Made by a program: the position numbers and the translations under genes. DNA of 9,098 nt, taken from NCBI GenBank assembly GCA_014380505.1, contig JACMJT010000422.1:1-9098 (forward strand), read 5' to 3'. This stretch comes from Hyphomicrobiales bacterium (GTDB lineage: Bacteria; Pseudomonadota; Alphaproteobacteria; Rhizobiales; Aestuariivirgaceae). How positions within the stretch are numbered: position 1 is the stretch's first letter; each line of letters starts with the position of its first letter. The notes under the pieces are model-generated. The model made no database searches. It was not told the DNA's origin and saw nothing but the letters and a program-made list of their open reading frames with translations. Of this stretch, positions 1-7,217 are shown one piece after another.

Positions 1-290
1 ATCCAACGGGCACCGGCACGGGTGGCTCAAAAAAACCCAACCTCAAGGCCGAATTCTCCAAGGAACCTCACGTGCGCGGCGTCTGTTCCATGGCCCGCTC
101 CCAAAGCCCCGATTCCGCCAACAGCCAGTTCTTCATCTGCTTCGACGACGCGGGCTTTCTCGACAACAAATACACCGTCTGGGGCAAAGTGACCTCCGGC
201 ATGGACCTTGTCGACACCATCAAGCGGGGCGAACCCGTGAGCCAACCCGACAAGATCGCCAAGATGCAGGTCGCGGCCGACGTGAAGTAA
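1..290 (+). CDS. Cyclophilin-type peptidyl-prolyl cis-trans isomerase, 3' part only
   Basis: The gene enters from the left edge, and its last 95 full codons are visible from base 3. The protein would catalyse cis-trans isomerisation of X-Pro bonds. The visible part starts inside the conserved GTGTGG stretch and contains a MARSQ...SANSQFFI block and a FLDNKYTVWGKV block, which are core cyclophilin active-site regions. Compared with human CypA, the Gln111 and Phe113 equivalents are present. The Trp121 position is Phe and the His126 position is Tyr, as in the E. coli cytosolic enzyme, so weak cyclosporin binding is expected. No signal peptide can be judged because the N-terminus is missing. The start and the first half of the protein lie outside the window. 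The stop codon TAA shares its last A with the ATG of the next gene, suggesting co-transcription with the small exported protein, queA and tgt. The family call is firm; the exact paralogue (ppiA or ppiB) cannot be settled here. Confidence 0.95.
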   Translation, partial: PTGTGTGGSKKPNLKAEFSKEPHVRGVCSMARSQSPDSANSQFFICFDDAGFLDNKYTVWGKVTSGMDLVDTIKRGEPVSQPDKIAKMQVAADVK

Positions 291-676
291 TGAACCGCCT
301 AGCCGTTATCGGAGTTCTGCTGGTTGCCTCCACCGCGCCGGCGCAGGCGACGGAGTGGCTGATCTGTTCCAATGGCGACAAGGCCTCGATCAGCGTGTTG
401 CTCGGCCAGATGGAAGTGATCGCGGTCGCCGATATCATGATCGAAGTCGGACAGAAGAAATGGTCGACGAAGGGTGACGGGGCTACGCTCATCACCAAGG
501 GCCAGGCTTTCGAGACCAAGGACCAGATTTGGATTGACGTCACCGACGCCAATGTCGCGGGCATTGTGGCTCAGCTCCGCTTGTTCAAGGCCAGTGAAGG
601 TGATGACTACGTCTCCGGCGGCATCTTGCGTGTTGCGGACGAGGGTGCCTGGGCAGTCACCTGCTCCGGGCCCTGA
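290..676 (+). CDS. Small predicted exported protein of unknown function
   Basis: This 128-residue protein is not recognised as a member of any named family. The N-terminus looks like a Sec signal peptide: one Arg near the start, a hydrophobic run at about residues 4-16, then an APAQA cleavage-like site, giving a mature protein beginning near Thr21. The mature part is about 108 residues with two Cys (26 and 125), one near each end, so a single disulfide closing the fold in the periplasm is possible. The rest alternates short hydrophobic and polar stretches, suggesting a beta-rich domain; no membrane segment follows the signal. The ATG overlaps the isomerase stop by one base and its TGA overlaps the queA ATG by one base, so it lies inside the operon and is probably translated by coupling. 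Codon use looks like that of its neighbours. The link to a peptidyl-prolyl isomerase could hint at envelope protein folding, but that is only inference from position. Confidence 0.85.
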   Translation: MNRLAVIGVLLVASTAPAQATEWLICSNGDKASISVLLGQMEVIAVADIMIEVGQKKWSTKGDGATLITKGQAFETKDQIWIDVTDANVAGIVAQLRLFKASEGDDYVSGGILRVADEGAWAVTCSGP

Positions 677-1734
677 TGCGGGTTGCCGATTTCGATTTCG
701 ATCTGCCGCCGGAGCGGATAGCGCTTCGGCCCGCAAGCCCCCGCGATTCCGCCAGGCTCTTGGTCGTTCGGCCTGATACGTTTGAAGATCGGATCATGCG
801 CGATCTCCCGTCGCTGCTGCGCAAGGGCGATGTGCTGGTGTTCAACAACACCAAAGTCATTCCCGCGGCGCTGACCGGTCACCGTGCCGGCCGCTCCGGC
901 ACCACTCCAAAAATCGAAGCGCTTCTGCACATGCGTCTCGATGGGTCGCGCTGGAAAGCCTTCGCCAAGCCGGGCAAGAAGCTTGTGGCGGGAGATCGCA
1001 TCCGCTTCGGCGGTGAGGCCCGCGTCTGCCTGACGGGGACGCTGGATGCCACCGTCGAAGCCAAAAGCGAGGCGGGCGAGATCACGCTCGCCTTCGATCT
1101 CTCAGGGCCGGTGCTCGACGAAGCCATTCAACTCGTGGGCGAGATGCCGCTGCCGCCCTATATCGCGGGCAGGCGCGGCGCCGACGAACAGGATCGCGGC
1201 GACTACCAGACCATGTTCGCGGCGGAGGAGGGCGCGGTGGCGGCACCCACGGCCGGTTTGCATTTCACTCCCAATCTGATGAAATCTCTGCAAGCAGCCG
1301 GAATAACGGCGGAATTCGCAACCCTCCACGTCGGCGCGGGAACCTTCCTGCCGGTAAAAGCCAGCGACACCAGGGACCACAGCATGCATGCCGAATGGGG
1401 CAGCATCGATGCTGCAACGATTGCCCGGCTGAAAATAGCGCGTGCCGCGGGCGGCCGCATTGTGGCGGTCGGCACCACCTCGCTCCGGCTTCTCGAAAGC
1501 TCAGGGCTGGAGTCTTTCTCCGGCACCACGGATATCTTCATCACGCCGGGCTATCGCTTCAAGGCGGCCGATCTGCTGATCACCAATTTTCACTTGCCGA
1601 AGTCGACGCTGTTCATGCTGGTCGCGGCCTTCGCCGGGCTCGAGCGGATGAAACAGGCCTATGCCCATGCGATCGCCCGCGGCTATCGCTTCTATTCCTA
1701 TGGCGACGCGAGCCTGCTATTCCCCGCTCCATGA
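676..1734 (+). CDS. queA: S-adenosylmethionine:tRNA ribosyltransferase-isomerase (QueA)
   Basis: QueA uses S-adenosylmethionine as a ribosyl donor to turn preQ1 at tRNA position 34 into epoxyqueuosine, the penultimate step of queuosine synthesis, in the cytoplasm. The 352-residue length is normal for the family. Hallmarks seen in order: an N-terminal [12 protein letters not shown] block (about 5-16), [12 protein letters not shown] (53-64), MPLPPYI (157-163), DYQTMF followed by [11 protein letters not shown] (176-198), LHVGAGTF (217-224), VGTTSLR (265-271), [10 protein letters not shown] (303-312) and the C-terminal [11 protein letters not shown] (339-349). All look intact. The ATG at 676 overlaps the upstream TGA by one base. 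The stop at 1732-1734 overlaps the tgt ATG at 1731 in an ATGA arrangement, so QueA and Tgt, which act one after the other on the same tRNA base, are likely coupled in translation. No separate promoter or clear Shine-Dalgarno sequence is seen. Confidence 0.97.
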   Translation: MRVADFDFDLPPERIALRPASPRDSARLLVVRPDTFEDRIMRDLPSLLRKGDVLVFNNTKVIPAALTGHRAGRSGTTPKIEALLHMRLDGSRWKAFAKPGKKLVAGDRIRFGGEARVCLTGTLDATVEAKSEAGEITLAFDLSGPVLDEAIQLVGEMPLPPYIAGRRGADEQDRGDYQTMFAAEEGAVAAPTAGLHFTPNLMKSLQAAGITAEFATLHVGAGTFLPVKASDTRDHSMHAEWGSIDAATIARLKIARAAGGRIVAVGTTSLRLLESSGLESFSGTTDIFITPGYRFKAADLLITNFHLPKSTLFMLVAAFAGLERMKQAYAHAIARGYRFYSYGDASLLFPAP

Positions 1735-2852
1735 CGTCCGAATTTTCCTTCTCCCTCCACAAGACCGATGGCAAAGCCCGCCTTGGCACCGTTCACACCT
1801 TGCATGGTGAAATCCGCACGCCCGCCTTCATGCCGGTGGGCACAGTCGGTACGGTGAAGGGCCTCTACCTCGATCAAGTCAAAGCCACCGGCACCGACAT
1901 CATTCTCGGCAACACCTATCACCTGATGCTGAGGCCCGGCGCGGAAGAGGTCGCGAAACTCGGCGGCCTTCACAGCTTCATGGGGTGGGACGGCCCGATC
2001 CTCACGGATTCGGGCGGCTTCCAGATCATGTCGCTGTCGAAAATCCGCAAGATCACCGAGCAGGCGGCGATATTCCAGTCCCACATCGACGGCAAGCGCC
2101 ATGAACTCACACCCGAGCGCGCCATGGATATCCAGCGCCTTCTGGGATCCGACATCCAGATGCAGCTTTACCAGTGCATCGAAAATCCGCACACGGAGAA
2201 ATCCGCCGAGAAGGCCATGCAATTGTCGCTGCGCTGGGCCGAACGCTCACGCCGCGCTTTCGGCAAGCAGCCAGGCCGCGGCAATTTCGGCATCGTCCAA
2301 GGCGGAATCAACGAACGCCTGCGCCGCGACAGCGCCGAAGGCCTCAAGTCCATAGGCTTCGAGGGCTATGCCATCGGCGGCCTTGCCGTGGGAGAAGGCC
2401 AGGAGCTGATGCTGAAAACCCTGGAGATCACCGAGCCCCATCTCCCCGCCGCAAGCCCTCGCTATCTCATGGGCGTTGGCACGCCCGAGGACATTCTCGA
2501 ATCCGTTGCCCGCGGCATCGATATGTTCGATTGCGTCCTGCCCACAAGGTCCGGCCGCCACGGCCAGGCTTTCACCCGCTTCGGCAAGATCAACCTGCGC
2601 AACGCCAAGCACGCCGACGATCCGCGCCCTCTCGATCCCGAAAGCCCATGCCCTGCGCTCTCGCAATATTCCCGCGCCTATCTGCATCACCTGATCCGCT
2701 CCGGCGAACTCCTCGGCATGATGCTGCTCTCCTGGGCCAACATCGCCTACTACCAATCCTTGATGCAGGCCATCCGTGCTGCAATCGCCGACAACCGCTT
2801 CGAAGATTTCCGCCTTGCCACGAAGGAACAGTGGCGGCGTGGCGACGCTTAG
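1731..2852 (+). CDS. tgt: Queuine/preQ1 tRNA-ribosyltransferase (Tgt), with altered pocket and zinc-site residues
   Basis: Bacterial Tgt swaps guanine 34 of GUN-anticodon tRNAs for preQ1, directly upstream of QueA. The 373-residue protein aligns end to end with the family as recalled. The catalytic Asp of LTDSGGFQ (Asp93, equivalent to Z. mobilis Asp102) is present, as are FGIVQGG (Gln190, equivalent to Gln203), GGLAVGEGQ (216-224) and the nucleophile in [12 protein letters not shown] (Asp267, equivalent to Asp280). Two regions depart from the family. In [10 protein letters not shown] the usual Asp-Glu pair before Cys149 (Asp156-Glu157) is Tyr147-Gln148. At the zinc site the usual Cys, Cys, Cys, His (318, 320, 323, 349) are Ser305, Cys307, Leu310 and Ala336. 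The frame is otherwise uninterrupted and strongly conserved, including [10 protein letters not shown]. The start at 1731 is chosen because MTSEFSF fits the usual N-terminus and overlaps queA by 4 bases; the frame is open further upstream only as a queA shadow. Whether the enzyme is active, altered in specificity or impaired cannot be told from sequence alone. Confidence 0.95.
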   Translation: MTSEFSFSLHKTDGKARLGTVHTLHGEIRTPAFMPVGTVGTVKGLYLDQVKATGTDIILGNTYHLMLRPGAEEVAKLGGLHSFMGWDGPILTDSGGFQIMSLSKIRKITEQAAIFQSHIDGKRHELTPERAMDIQRLLGSDIQMQLYQCIENPHTEKSAEKAMQLSLRWAERSRRAFGKQPGRGNFGIVQGGINERLRRDSAEGLKSIGFEGYAIGGLAVGEGQELMLKTLEITEPHLPAASPRYLMGVGTPEDILESVARGIDMFDCVLPTRSGRHGQAFTRFGKINLRNAKHADDPRPLDPESPCPALSQYSRAYLHHLIRSGELLGMMLLSWANIAYYQSLMQAIRAAIADNRFEDFRLATKEQWRRGDA

Positions 2853-2871
2853 CTCGCGACAACTGCCAAAT

Positions 2872-2958
2872 TCTCTCCATGGCAGTACCCGGTCTTGATC
2901 CGGGGATCAACCCTACCATCCAGTCCGGATCACCGGATCTAGGCCGGTGATGGAGAGA
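2872..2958. repeat. Long imperfect palindrome in the convergent gap; likely bidirectional terminator or dispersed intergenic element
   Basis: The gap of about 130 bases between tgt (plus strand) and the ydcV-like gene (minus strand) is almost filled by one dyad. The outer arms TCTCTCCAT (2872-2880) and ATGGAGAGA (2950-2958) pair perfectly. Inside them, CCCGGTCTTGATCCGG on the left pairs with CCGGATCTAGGCCGG on the right with a few mismatches and a short bulge. Either transcript could therefore fold into a stem of roughly 30 pairs. No long U-run follows on either strand. The left half encodes the peptide motif PGLDPGIN, which I recognise as a frequent spurious translation of intergenic palindromes in Hyphomicrobiales. 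A role in ending or protecting both convergent mRNAs is inferred from position. Confidence 0.6.
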
Positions 2959-2984
2959 GTGAGTTCGTGGAGGTTTTGCACAAC

Positions 2985-3803
2985 CTACTTCCCCCCACCT
3001 CCCGTATGCTCCCCATCCCGCGTCAAATAATACGCCGCAAGAATCGGAATAAACGTCACCGCGATGACGATGATCGCCACCACATTGGTCACCGGCCGCT
3101 GCCTGGGGCGGATCAGTTCGTTCAGCATCCAGATCGGCAATGTCGTTTGCTGCCCCGCCGTGAATGTCGTCACGATAACCTCATCGAACGACAGCGCGAA
3201 GGCCAGCATGCCGCCCGCCAGAAGGGCCGATCCAATCTGCGGCAACACCACATGGCGGAATGTCTGAAAGCCGTTGGCGCCCAGGTCCATGGACGCCTCG
3301 ATCATGCTGGCCGAGGTCCGGCGGAACCTCGCCAGCACATTGTTATAGACCACCACAATGCAGAACGTCGCGTGGCCCAGCACGATGGTCCAGGTCGAGA
3401 ACGGTATGCCCATGATGTCGAACGCCGAGCGGAGTGCTATGCCGGTGATGATGCCGGGAAGGGCGATCGGCAAAATGAACAGCAGCGAAATCGTCTCGCG
3501 CCCGAAAAACCGCGCCCGTGCCAGCGCGGCCGCCGCCAGTGTGCCGAAGATCAGCGCCAGGAACGTGGCGATCAGCGCCACCTTGATCGACAGGATCAGC
3601 GGCGGCCAGATATCGGGCCGGTCGAACCAGGCGGTGCTGAACCAGCGGGTCGTATAGCCCGGCGGCGGAAACTGGAAACTCTTCTCCTCCGTGGTGAAAG
3701 CGTAAAGAACGATCAGCGCCAGCGGCAGGTGCAGGAACAGCAGGCCCAGCAAGGCGCCGAGCTTGAGCGTGAAGGGTGCCCGTGGGGCGCCGTCAGAGCG
3801 CAT
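2985..3803 (-). CDS. ydcV: ABC importer inner-membrane permease, YdcV/PotC type
   Basis: This is one of two permease subunits of a polyamine/GABA-type importer in the inner membrane. The 272-residue protein has about six hydrophobic segments. The first is at roughly residues 14-36, and later ones lie near 68-95, 104-130, 138-156, 190-215 and 238-260. The ABC permease EAA motif, which contacts the ATPase, is at [20 protein letters not shown] (169-188). As recalled, it matches E. coli YdcV (264 residues) along its whole length, including LPIALPGI and [13 protein letters not shown]. The frame is open to 3923, but the start at 3803 is preferred because MRSDGAP...LKLGA aligns with the YdcV N-terminus and a G-run lies upstream. 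From this start it overlaps the preceding permease gene by 11 bases. It is the last gene of the operon and ends with TAG. Substrate specificity is not shown by a permease. Confidence 0.92.
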   Translation of the reverse strand: MRSDGAPRAPFTLKLGALLGLLFLHLPLALIVLYAFTTEEKSFQFPPPGYTTRWFSTAWFDRPDIWPPLILSIKVALIATFLALIFGTLAAAALARARFFGRETISLLFILPIALPGIITGIALRSAFDIMGIPFSTWTIVLGHATFCIVVVYNNVLARFRRTSASMIEASMDLGANGFQTFRHVVLPQIGSALLAGGMLAFALSFDEVIVTTFTAGQQTTLPIWMLNELIRPRQRPVTNVVAIIVIAVTFIPILAAYYLTRDGEHTGGGGK

Positions 3804-4731
3804 CGAAAGCCCCCATGCGCTTGGCCACCATGAGATAGATCCCCATGATTGCCATGGGAATGACGGTGAAGGCCGCGGCCAGCGGAATATCTCCCGCCGT
3901 TCCCTGTAGCGAATAGACGGCACTTCCGATGAACGGCCGCGAATTGCCGACGATCTGCGGAACGATATAATCGCCCAGCGTCAGCGAGAAGGTGAAGATC
4001 GAGCCTGCGATGACGCCGGGCAGCGCCAGCGGGAAGATCACTTTGCGGAATGTCTGTTGTGGATTGGCGCCGAGATCGGCGGAGGCTTCAATATAATTTT
4101 TGGGCACCCGCTCGAGTGCTGCCTGCATCGGCAGAATCATGTAGGGCAGCCAAATATAAACGAAAACCAGGAAGGTGCCGATATAGCTGAACGACAGCGA
4201 CGTGCCGCCGATTGTGGGCACGGCCAGCAACCAATCCAGCGCAGGGGAGACGTGCAGTCGCTCCGCCGCCCATGTGACAATGCCTTCCTTGGCAAGGATC
4301 AGCTTCCAGGCATAGATCTTCACCAGATAGCTCGACCATAGGGGCATCATCACCGCGAGATAGAAAAACGCCTTGGTGGCCCCCCGCGCATAGCGCGCCG
4401 CGTAATATGCGATGGGAAAGGCGATGATGGCGGAAGCCAGCGTCACCGCCGCCGCCATCACAAAGGTGCGCGTGATGACTTGCAGATTGGCCGGTTCAAG
4501 CAACTCCCCATAGGTGGAAAGCGTCAGCTCGTGGATGACAAGGCCGGTAAAATCGTCGAGCGTATAAAAACTCTGCAGCAGCAGCGCCGCCAGCGAACCC
4601 ATGTAGACGACGCCAAACCACAGCAGCGGCGGCAGCAGCAGCACAAGGGTGAGAAGCCAGGACCGGCGGAAGAAGACGTCGGATATCCACGTCAACGCTC
4701 CGCCCCTTGCTGCTGCGGCCGCGGCCTTCAT
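3793..4731 (-). CDS. ydcU: ABC importer inner-membrane permease, YdcU/PotB type
   Basis: This is the second permease subunit, which would form the transmembrane channel together with the ydcV-like protein. The 312 residues are close to the 313 I recall for E. coli YdcU. There is an Ala-rich start ([11 protein letters not shown]), a first membrane segment at about 24-50, a periplasmic stretch containing FYTLDDF, then five more hydrophobic segments. The EAA motif is at [20 protein letters not shown] (215-234). The C-terminal KRMGAFDAL is typical of this subfamily. The ATG at 4731 overlaps the ATPase TGA by four bases (ATGA), and its own TGA lies inside the start region of the next permease. Translational coupling and a 1:1 permease ratio are therefore likely. 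No internal promoter was recognised. Confidence 0.93.
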   Translation of the reverse strand: MKAAAAAARGGALTWISDVFFRRSWLLTLVLLLPPLLWFGVVYMGSLAALLLQSFYTLDDFTGLVIHELTLSTYGELLEPANLQVITRTFVMAAAVTLASAIIAFPIAYYAARYARGATKAFFYLAVMMPLWSSYLVKIYAWKLILAKEGIVTWAAERLHVSPALDWLLAVPTIGGTSLSFSYIGTFLVFVYIWLPYMILPMQAALERVPKNYIEASADLGANPQQTFRKVIFPLALPGVIAGSIFTFSLTLGDYIVPQIVGNSRPFIGSAVYSLQGTAGDIPLAAAFTVIPMAIMGIYLMVAKRMGAFDAL

Positions 4732-5741
4732 TCGGCTCGCTCCATCTCCACCACGCTGTCCCGGGCCCAGGCGAACCGCACGCTCTGTCCTTGCGCAAAA
4801 AATCTGGCCCCGGCGGGGATGGTGGCGGTGAGGCGCGTATCACGGCTGACGATCACCACGCGGATGACCGCCCCTTGATAGTGGACAGCGGCAACCTTGC
4901 CGTCAGCGCTGGCGAACCCCATGGGCGGACTTTGCGTTTTGGAGAGCACGGTGATTTTCTCGGGGCGAAGGCTCGTCCACGCCTCCGGCCCGCCGTGGGA
5001 AACGGAAAATTCCGGGCTCATGATATTGGACGACCCGACAAAATCGGCGACGAAACGCGAGCCTGGCCGCTCATAAACCTCCGCCGGCGTTCCCGCCTGC
5101 ACGATCTTGCCGTCGTTGAAGATTGCCACCCGGTCGGCCATGGACAGCGCTTCGTTCTGGTCGTGCGTCACGAAGACGAAGGTGATGCCCAGATGTTTTT
5201 GCAGGGCCTTCAGTACCTCCTGCATCTGCTCGCGGAGCTTGAGATCGAGCGCTCCCAGCGGCTCATCCAGCAGCAGCACCTTGGGCTGGTTGACCAGTGC
5301 GCGCGCAAGCGCCACGCGCTGGCGCTGGCCGCCCGAAAGCTGGCTGGGCTTGCGGTTTTCATAGCCCTTGAGCTTAACCATTTCGAGCGCCTGGATGGCC
5401 TTGGGCTCCCGCGCACCCCGCGCCATGCCCTTGATCATCAGGCCGTAAGCCACGTTCTCGCCCACGCTCATGTGCGGGAACAGGGCATAGTCCTGAAACA
5501 CCGTATTGACGTTGCGCTTGTAGGGCGGCACTCCCTCGGCCGTTTCGCCGAAAATTTCGATGTGGCCAGCCGTCGGCTGTTCGAACCCCGCGATCAGGCG
5601 GAGACACGTGGTCTTGCCCGAGCCCGAAGGCCCCAGCATGGCGAAGAACTCGCCTCTCTCGATATCGAGCGTAACATCGTCCACCGCCCGCACCTTGCCG
5701 AAATGCCGCGAGACATGCTGAAGGCTGACCGCTGGTGTCAT
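4728..5741 (-). CDS. ydcT: ABC importer ATPase, YdcT/PotA type
   Basis: This is the cytoplasmic ATPase that powers the importer. With the start at 5741 it has 337 residues, the length I recall for E. coli YdcT. Motifs in order: Walker A GPSGSGKTT (37-45), Q-loop Gln83 in VFQDYALFPH, signature LSGGQ (135-139), Walker B VLLLDE (155-160), D-loop ALD (164-166) and H-loop His193 in FVTHDQ. The C-terminal part from about residue 255 (SLRPEKI) looks like the TOBE domain of polyamine-type ATPases. An alternative in-frame ATG at 5771 adds ten residues, but it lies in the loop of a strong hairpin and MTPAVSLQHVSR fits the family N-terminus, so 5741 is preferred. Neither start has a good Shine-Dalgarno sequence. 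The gene follows the binding-protein gene across a 54-base gap that holds the hairpin. Confidence 0.95.
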   Translation of the reverse strand: MTPAVSLQHVSRHFGKVRAVDDVTLDIERGEFFAMLGPSGSGKTTCLRLIAGFEQPTAGHIEIFGETAEGVPPYKRNVNTVFQDYALFPHMSVGENVAYGLMIKGMARGAREPKAIQALEMVKLKGYENRKPSQLSGGQRQRVALARALVNQPKVLLLDEPLGALDLKLREQMQEVLKALQKHLGITFVFVTHDQNEALSMADRVAIFNDGKIVQAGTPAEVYERPGSRFVADFVGSSNIMSPEFSVSHGGPEAWTSLRPEKITVLSKTQSPPMGFASADGKVAAVHYQGAVIRVVIVSRDTRLTATIPAGARFFAQGQSVRFAWARDSVVEMERAE

Positions 5742-5757
5742 GAAAAATCCGGAAAAC

Positions 5758-5784
5758 CGGCCCCGGTCCATCGAACCGGGGCCG
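5758..5784 (-). terminator. GC-rich hairpin between binding-protein and ATPase genes (attenuator or mRNA-protecting stem)
   Basis: On the minus strand, a perfect 10-base arm CGGCCCCGGT and its complement ACCGGGGCCG enclose a 7-base loop. Reading on, the transcript has GGUUUUCCGGAUUUUUC, that is, two short U-runs. The element starts 11 bases after the ydcS-like stop and ends before the ydcT-like start. This resembles a partial intrinsic terminator. In many ABC operons such an element leaves the binding protein in excess over the membrane components, or protects the upstream mRNA from 3' decay. The stem is seen directly; the effect is inferred. No promoter for the downstream genes was identified, so read-through is presumably substantial. 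Confidence 0.7.
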
Positions 5785-5795
5785 CTGTTGGGAGA

Positions 5796-6956
5796 TTACT
5801 GGCCGAGGATGGCGATATAATCTTTTGCCCATTGCGAATAGGGCACGCAAGTACCTTCGTTTTCACAAGTGCCGATCGGCGTCCGCCAGAACCAGATCTT
5901 CTCGAAACTGGCGAGCCCGTTGGTATCGCAGCCCGCGTCCGTCAGCAGTTCATTGCCCTTGCAGGCGGCGAGAACGGCTGGAACCGATCCGAACCACGAG
6001 GCCAGATCTCCCTGCACCTTGGGGGTGAGTGAGTGGTTCATCCACATATAAGCGCAGTTGGGGTGTGCTGCTTCCGAGTGAAGCATGGTTGTGTCGGCCC
6101 AACCCGTTGCCCCTTCTTCGGGAACGGTCGAGGCAATCGCCGCCTTCGATGTCTTGTCGGCCTGCAGCAAGTTGACCTGGAACGGCCAGGACGAGGAGGC
6201 GACCACGCCTTCATTCTTGAAATCCTCGATCTGCGCCATGGCGTCGTGCCAGTAGCGGCCGACGAGGGCGCGCTGGCCTTTCAGCAGCTCTATGGCGGCT
6301 GCATATTGGTCCTTGTTCAACTCGTAGGGGTTCTTGATGCCGAGTTCCGGCTTTTTCTTCATCAGATAAAGGGCGGCATCGGCGATGTAGATGGCGCCGT
6401 CATAGGCCTGCACGCGCCCCTTGTTGCTCTTGCCGTCGGGAAGGTTCTGTTCCTCAAACACGACGGACCAGCTCTTCGGCGCTTCCTTGAAAATATTGGT
6501 GTTGTAGGCCAGCACATTCGGCCCCCATTGATAGGGTGTGCCGTAGTGAACGCCGTCCACCGTGTGCCATGGCGCATCTTTCAGGCGGTCGTCGATCGTC
6601 TTGTAGTTGGCGATGAGATCGATATTGACCGGCTGCACTTTCTTGCCGGCAATCAGCCGGAGCGAGGCATCGCCGGAGGCAGTGACCAGATCGAAGCCGC
6701 CCTGGTTCATCAGCGTCACCATTTCATCGGAGGTGGCCGCCGTCTTGACATTAACCTTGCAGCCCGTCTCCTTCTCGAAGGAGGTTACCCAGTCATATCC
6801 CTTGGTATCACCCCGTTCGATGTAGCCTGGCCAGGCCACGATATCGACCTGACCTTCGCCCGCCCCAATCTCCTTCTTCAATTCCTGAGCCCAGGCAATC
6901 CCGCCCGCTGCCACAAGCGCCAGAATTGAAACGATCATGCGTTTCATGGATGTCAT
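5796..6956 (-). CDS. ydcS: Periplasmic substrate-binding protein of an ABC importer, YdcS/PotF type
   Basis: This is the periplasmic binding protein that delivers substrate to the permeases encoded downstream. It has 386 residues; E. coli YdcS, recalled at 381, matches closely. Shared blocks include AWPGYIERG (41-49), FEKETGC (60-66), VKTAATSDEMV (70-80), DLVTASGDASLRLI (89-102), YGTPYQWGPN (138-147), NLPDGKSNKGRVQAYDG (171-187), GWADTTMLHSEA (285-296), SLTPKVQGD (309-317) and WFGSVP. A Sec signal peptide is clear: MTSMKRM, a hydrophobic run, then AWA|Q with cleavage expected after Ala23. There are six Cys in the mature part. The pair at 364 and 370 lies in a small segment absent from the recalled E. 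coli sequence. The ATG at 6956 follows AGGGAG by 10 bases; alternatives at residues 4 and 7 are less well placed. The likely ligand is a polyamine or GABA-like amine, based on the family (PotD/PotF, YdcS, Agrobacterium Atu4243). A PHB-synthase activity has been reported for E. coli YdcS and cannot be judged here. Confidence 0.94.
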   Translation of the reverse strand: MTSMKRMIVSILALVAAGGIAWAQELKKEIGAGEGQVDIVAWPGYIERGDTKGYDWVTSFEKETGCKVNVKTAATSDEMVTLMNQGGFDLVTASGDASLRLIAGKKVQPVNIDLIANYKTIDDRLKDAPWHTVDGVHYGTPYQWGPNVLAYNTNIFKEAPKSWSVVFEEQNLPDGKSNKGRVQAYDGAIYIADAALYLMKKKPELGIKNPYELNKDQYAAAIELLKGQRALVGRYWHDAMAQIEDFKNEGVVASSSWPFQVNLLQADKTSKAAIASTVPEEGATGWADTTMLHSEAAHPNCAYMWMNHSLTPKVQGDLASWFGSVPAVLAACKGNELLTDAGCDTNGLASFEKIWFWRTPIGTCENEGTCVPYSQWAKDYIAILGQ

Positions 6957-7217
6957 GACACTGTTACTCCCTGAGGGTCTCTCTTTGCCCGCCGCATCGG
7001 ACCCCGCGGTGCGGTCGCAAGAGCAACTCTATCCCGAAGATTCGGCCAATGGAAGCGGGGGTCTAGGCTTAGCGCGCCTTCGTTCCCATATTAACGTCAT
7101 GCCCCCGTAAGCGGGAGCGCACCTCGAACCACACTTCCGCCGGTTTACCGGCCCATATCCTCCCTTAACCCCCTCCCGCGAATACCCTCTCCCATTTTCG
7201 CCCAAAGCAATTATATA
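6957..7217. promoter_or_regulatory. Divergent intergenic region between the ydcS-like gene and clpS
   Basis: This 261-base stretch has no convincing gene and must hold the promoter of the transporter operon (leftward) and that of clpS (rightward). Three short dyads are visible: AGAG-CAA-CTCT at 7020-7030, CCGAA-GA-TTCGG at 7034-7045 and GCCGGT-TT-ACCGGC at 7139-7152. The first two are nearly adjacent, about 65-90 bases upstream of the ydcS-like start, and suit an operator. The third lies about 65 bases upstream of clpS. No clear minus-35/minus-10 pair was found for the leftward promoter, and no riboswitch or sigma-54 element was recognised. Operator roles are inference; no regulator gene is in the window. 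Confidence 0.5.

Noticed and set aside
2879..2950. Possible small peptide gene reading MAVPGLDPGIN in the tgt/ydcV-like gap
   Set aside because: The frame is created by the palindromic element; this peptide pattern is a familiar spurious translation of intergenic repeats in Hyphomicrobiales.
2971..2986. AGGTT...AACCT hairpin next to the ydcV-like stop as an intrinsic terminator
   Set aside because: The stem is only five pairs, overlaps the stop codon and has no U-run after it on the minus strand; the larger palindrome next to it is a better candidate.
2967..3833. Plus-strand open frame (288 codons) opposite the ydcV-like permease
   Set aside because: Its composition (Arg, Gln, His rich) is that of a shadow frame, and the opposite strand encodes a clear permease with an EAA motif.
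3803..3923. Longer N-terminus for the ydcV-like permease starting at 3923
   Set aside because: The extra 40 residues are Trp/Pro/Arg/Ser rich, overlap the preceding permease by 131 bases and do not align with the family; the start at 3803 does.
4707..6032. Long plus-strand open frame (441 codons) across the transporter ATPase region
   Set aside because: It lies wholly antisense to the clearly conserved ydcT-like and ydcS-like genes, its product is rich in Arg/His with no family features, and it is typical of high-GC antisense shadows.
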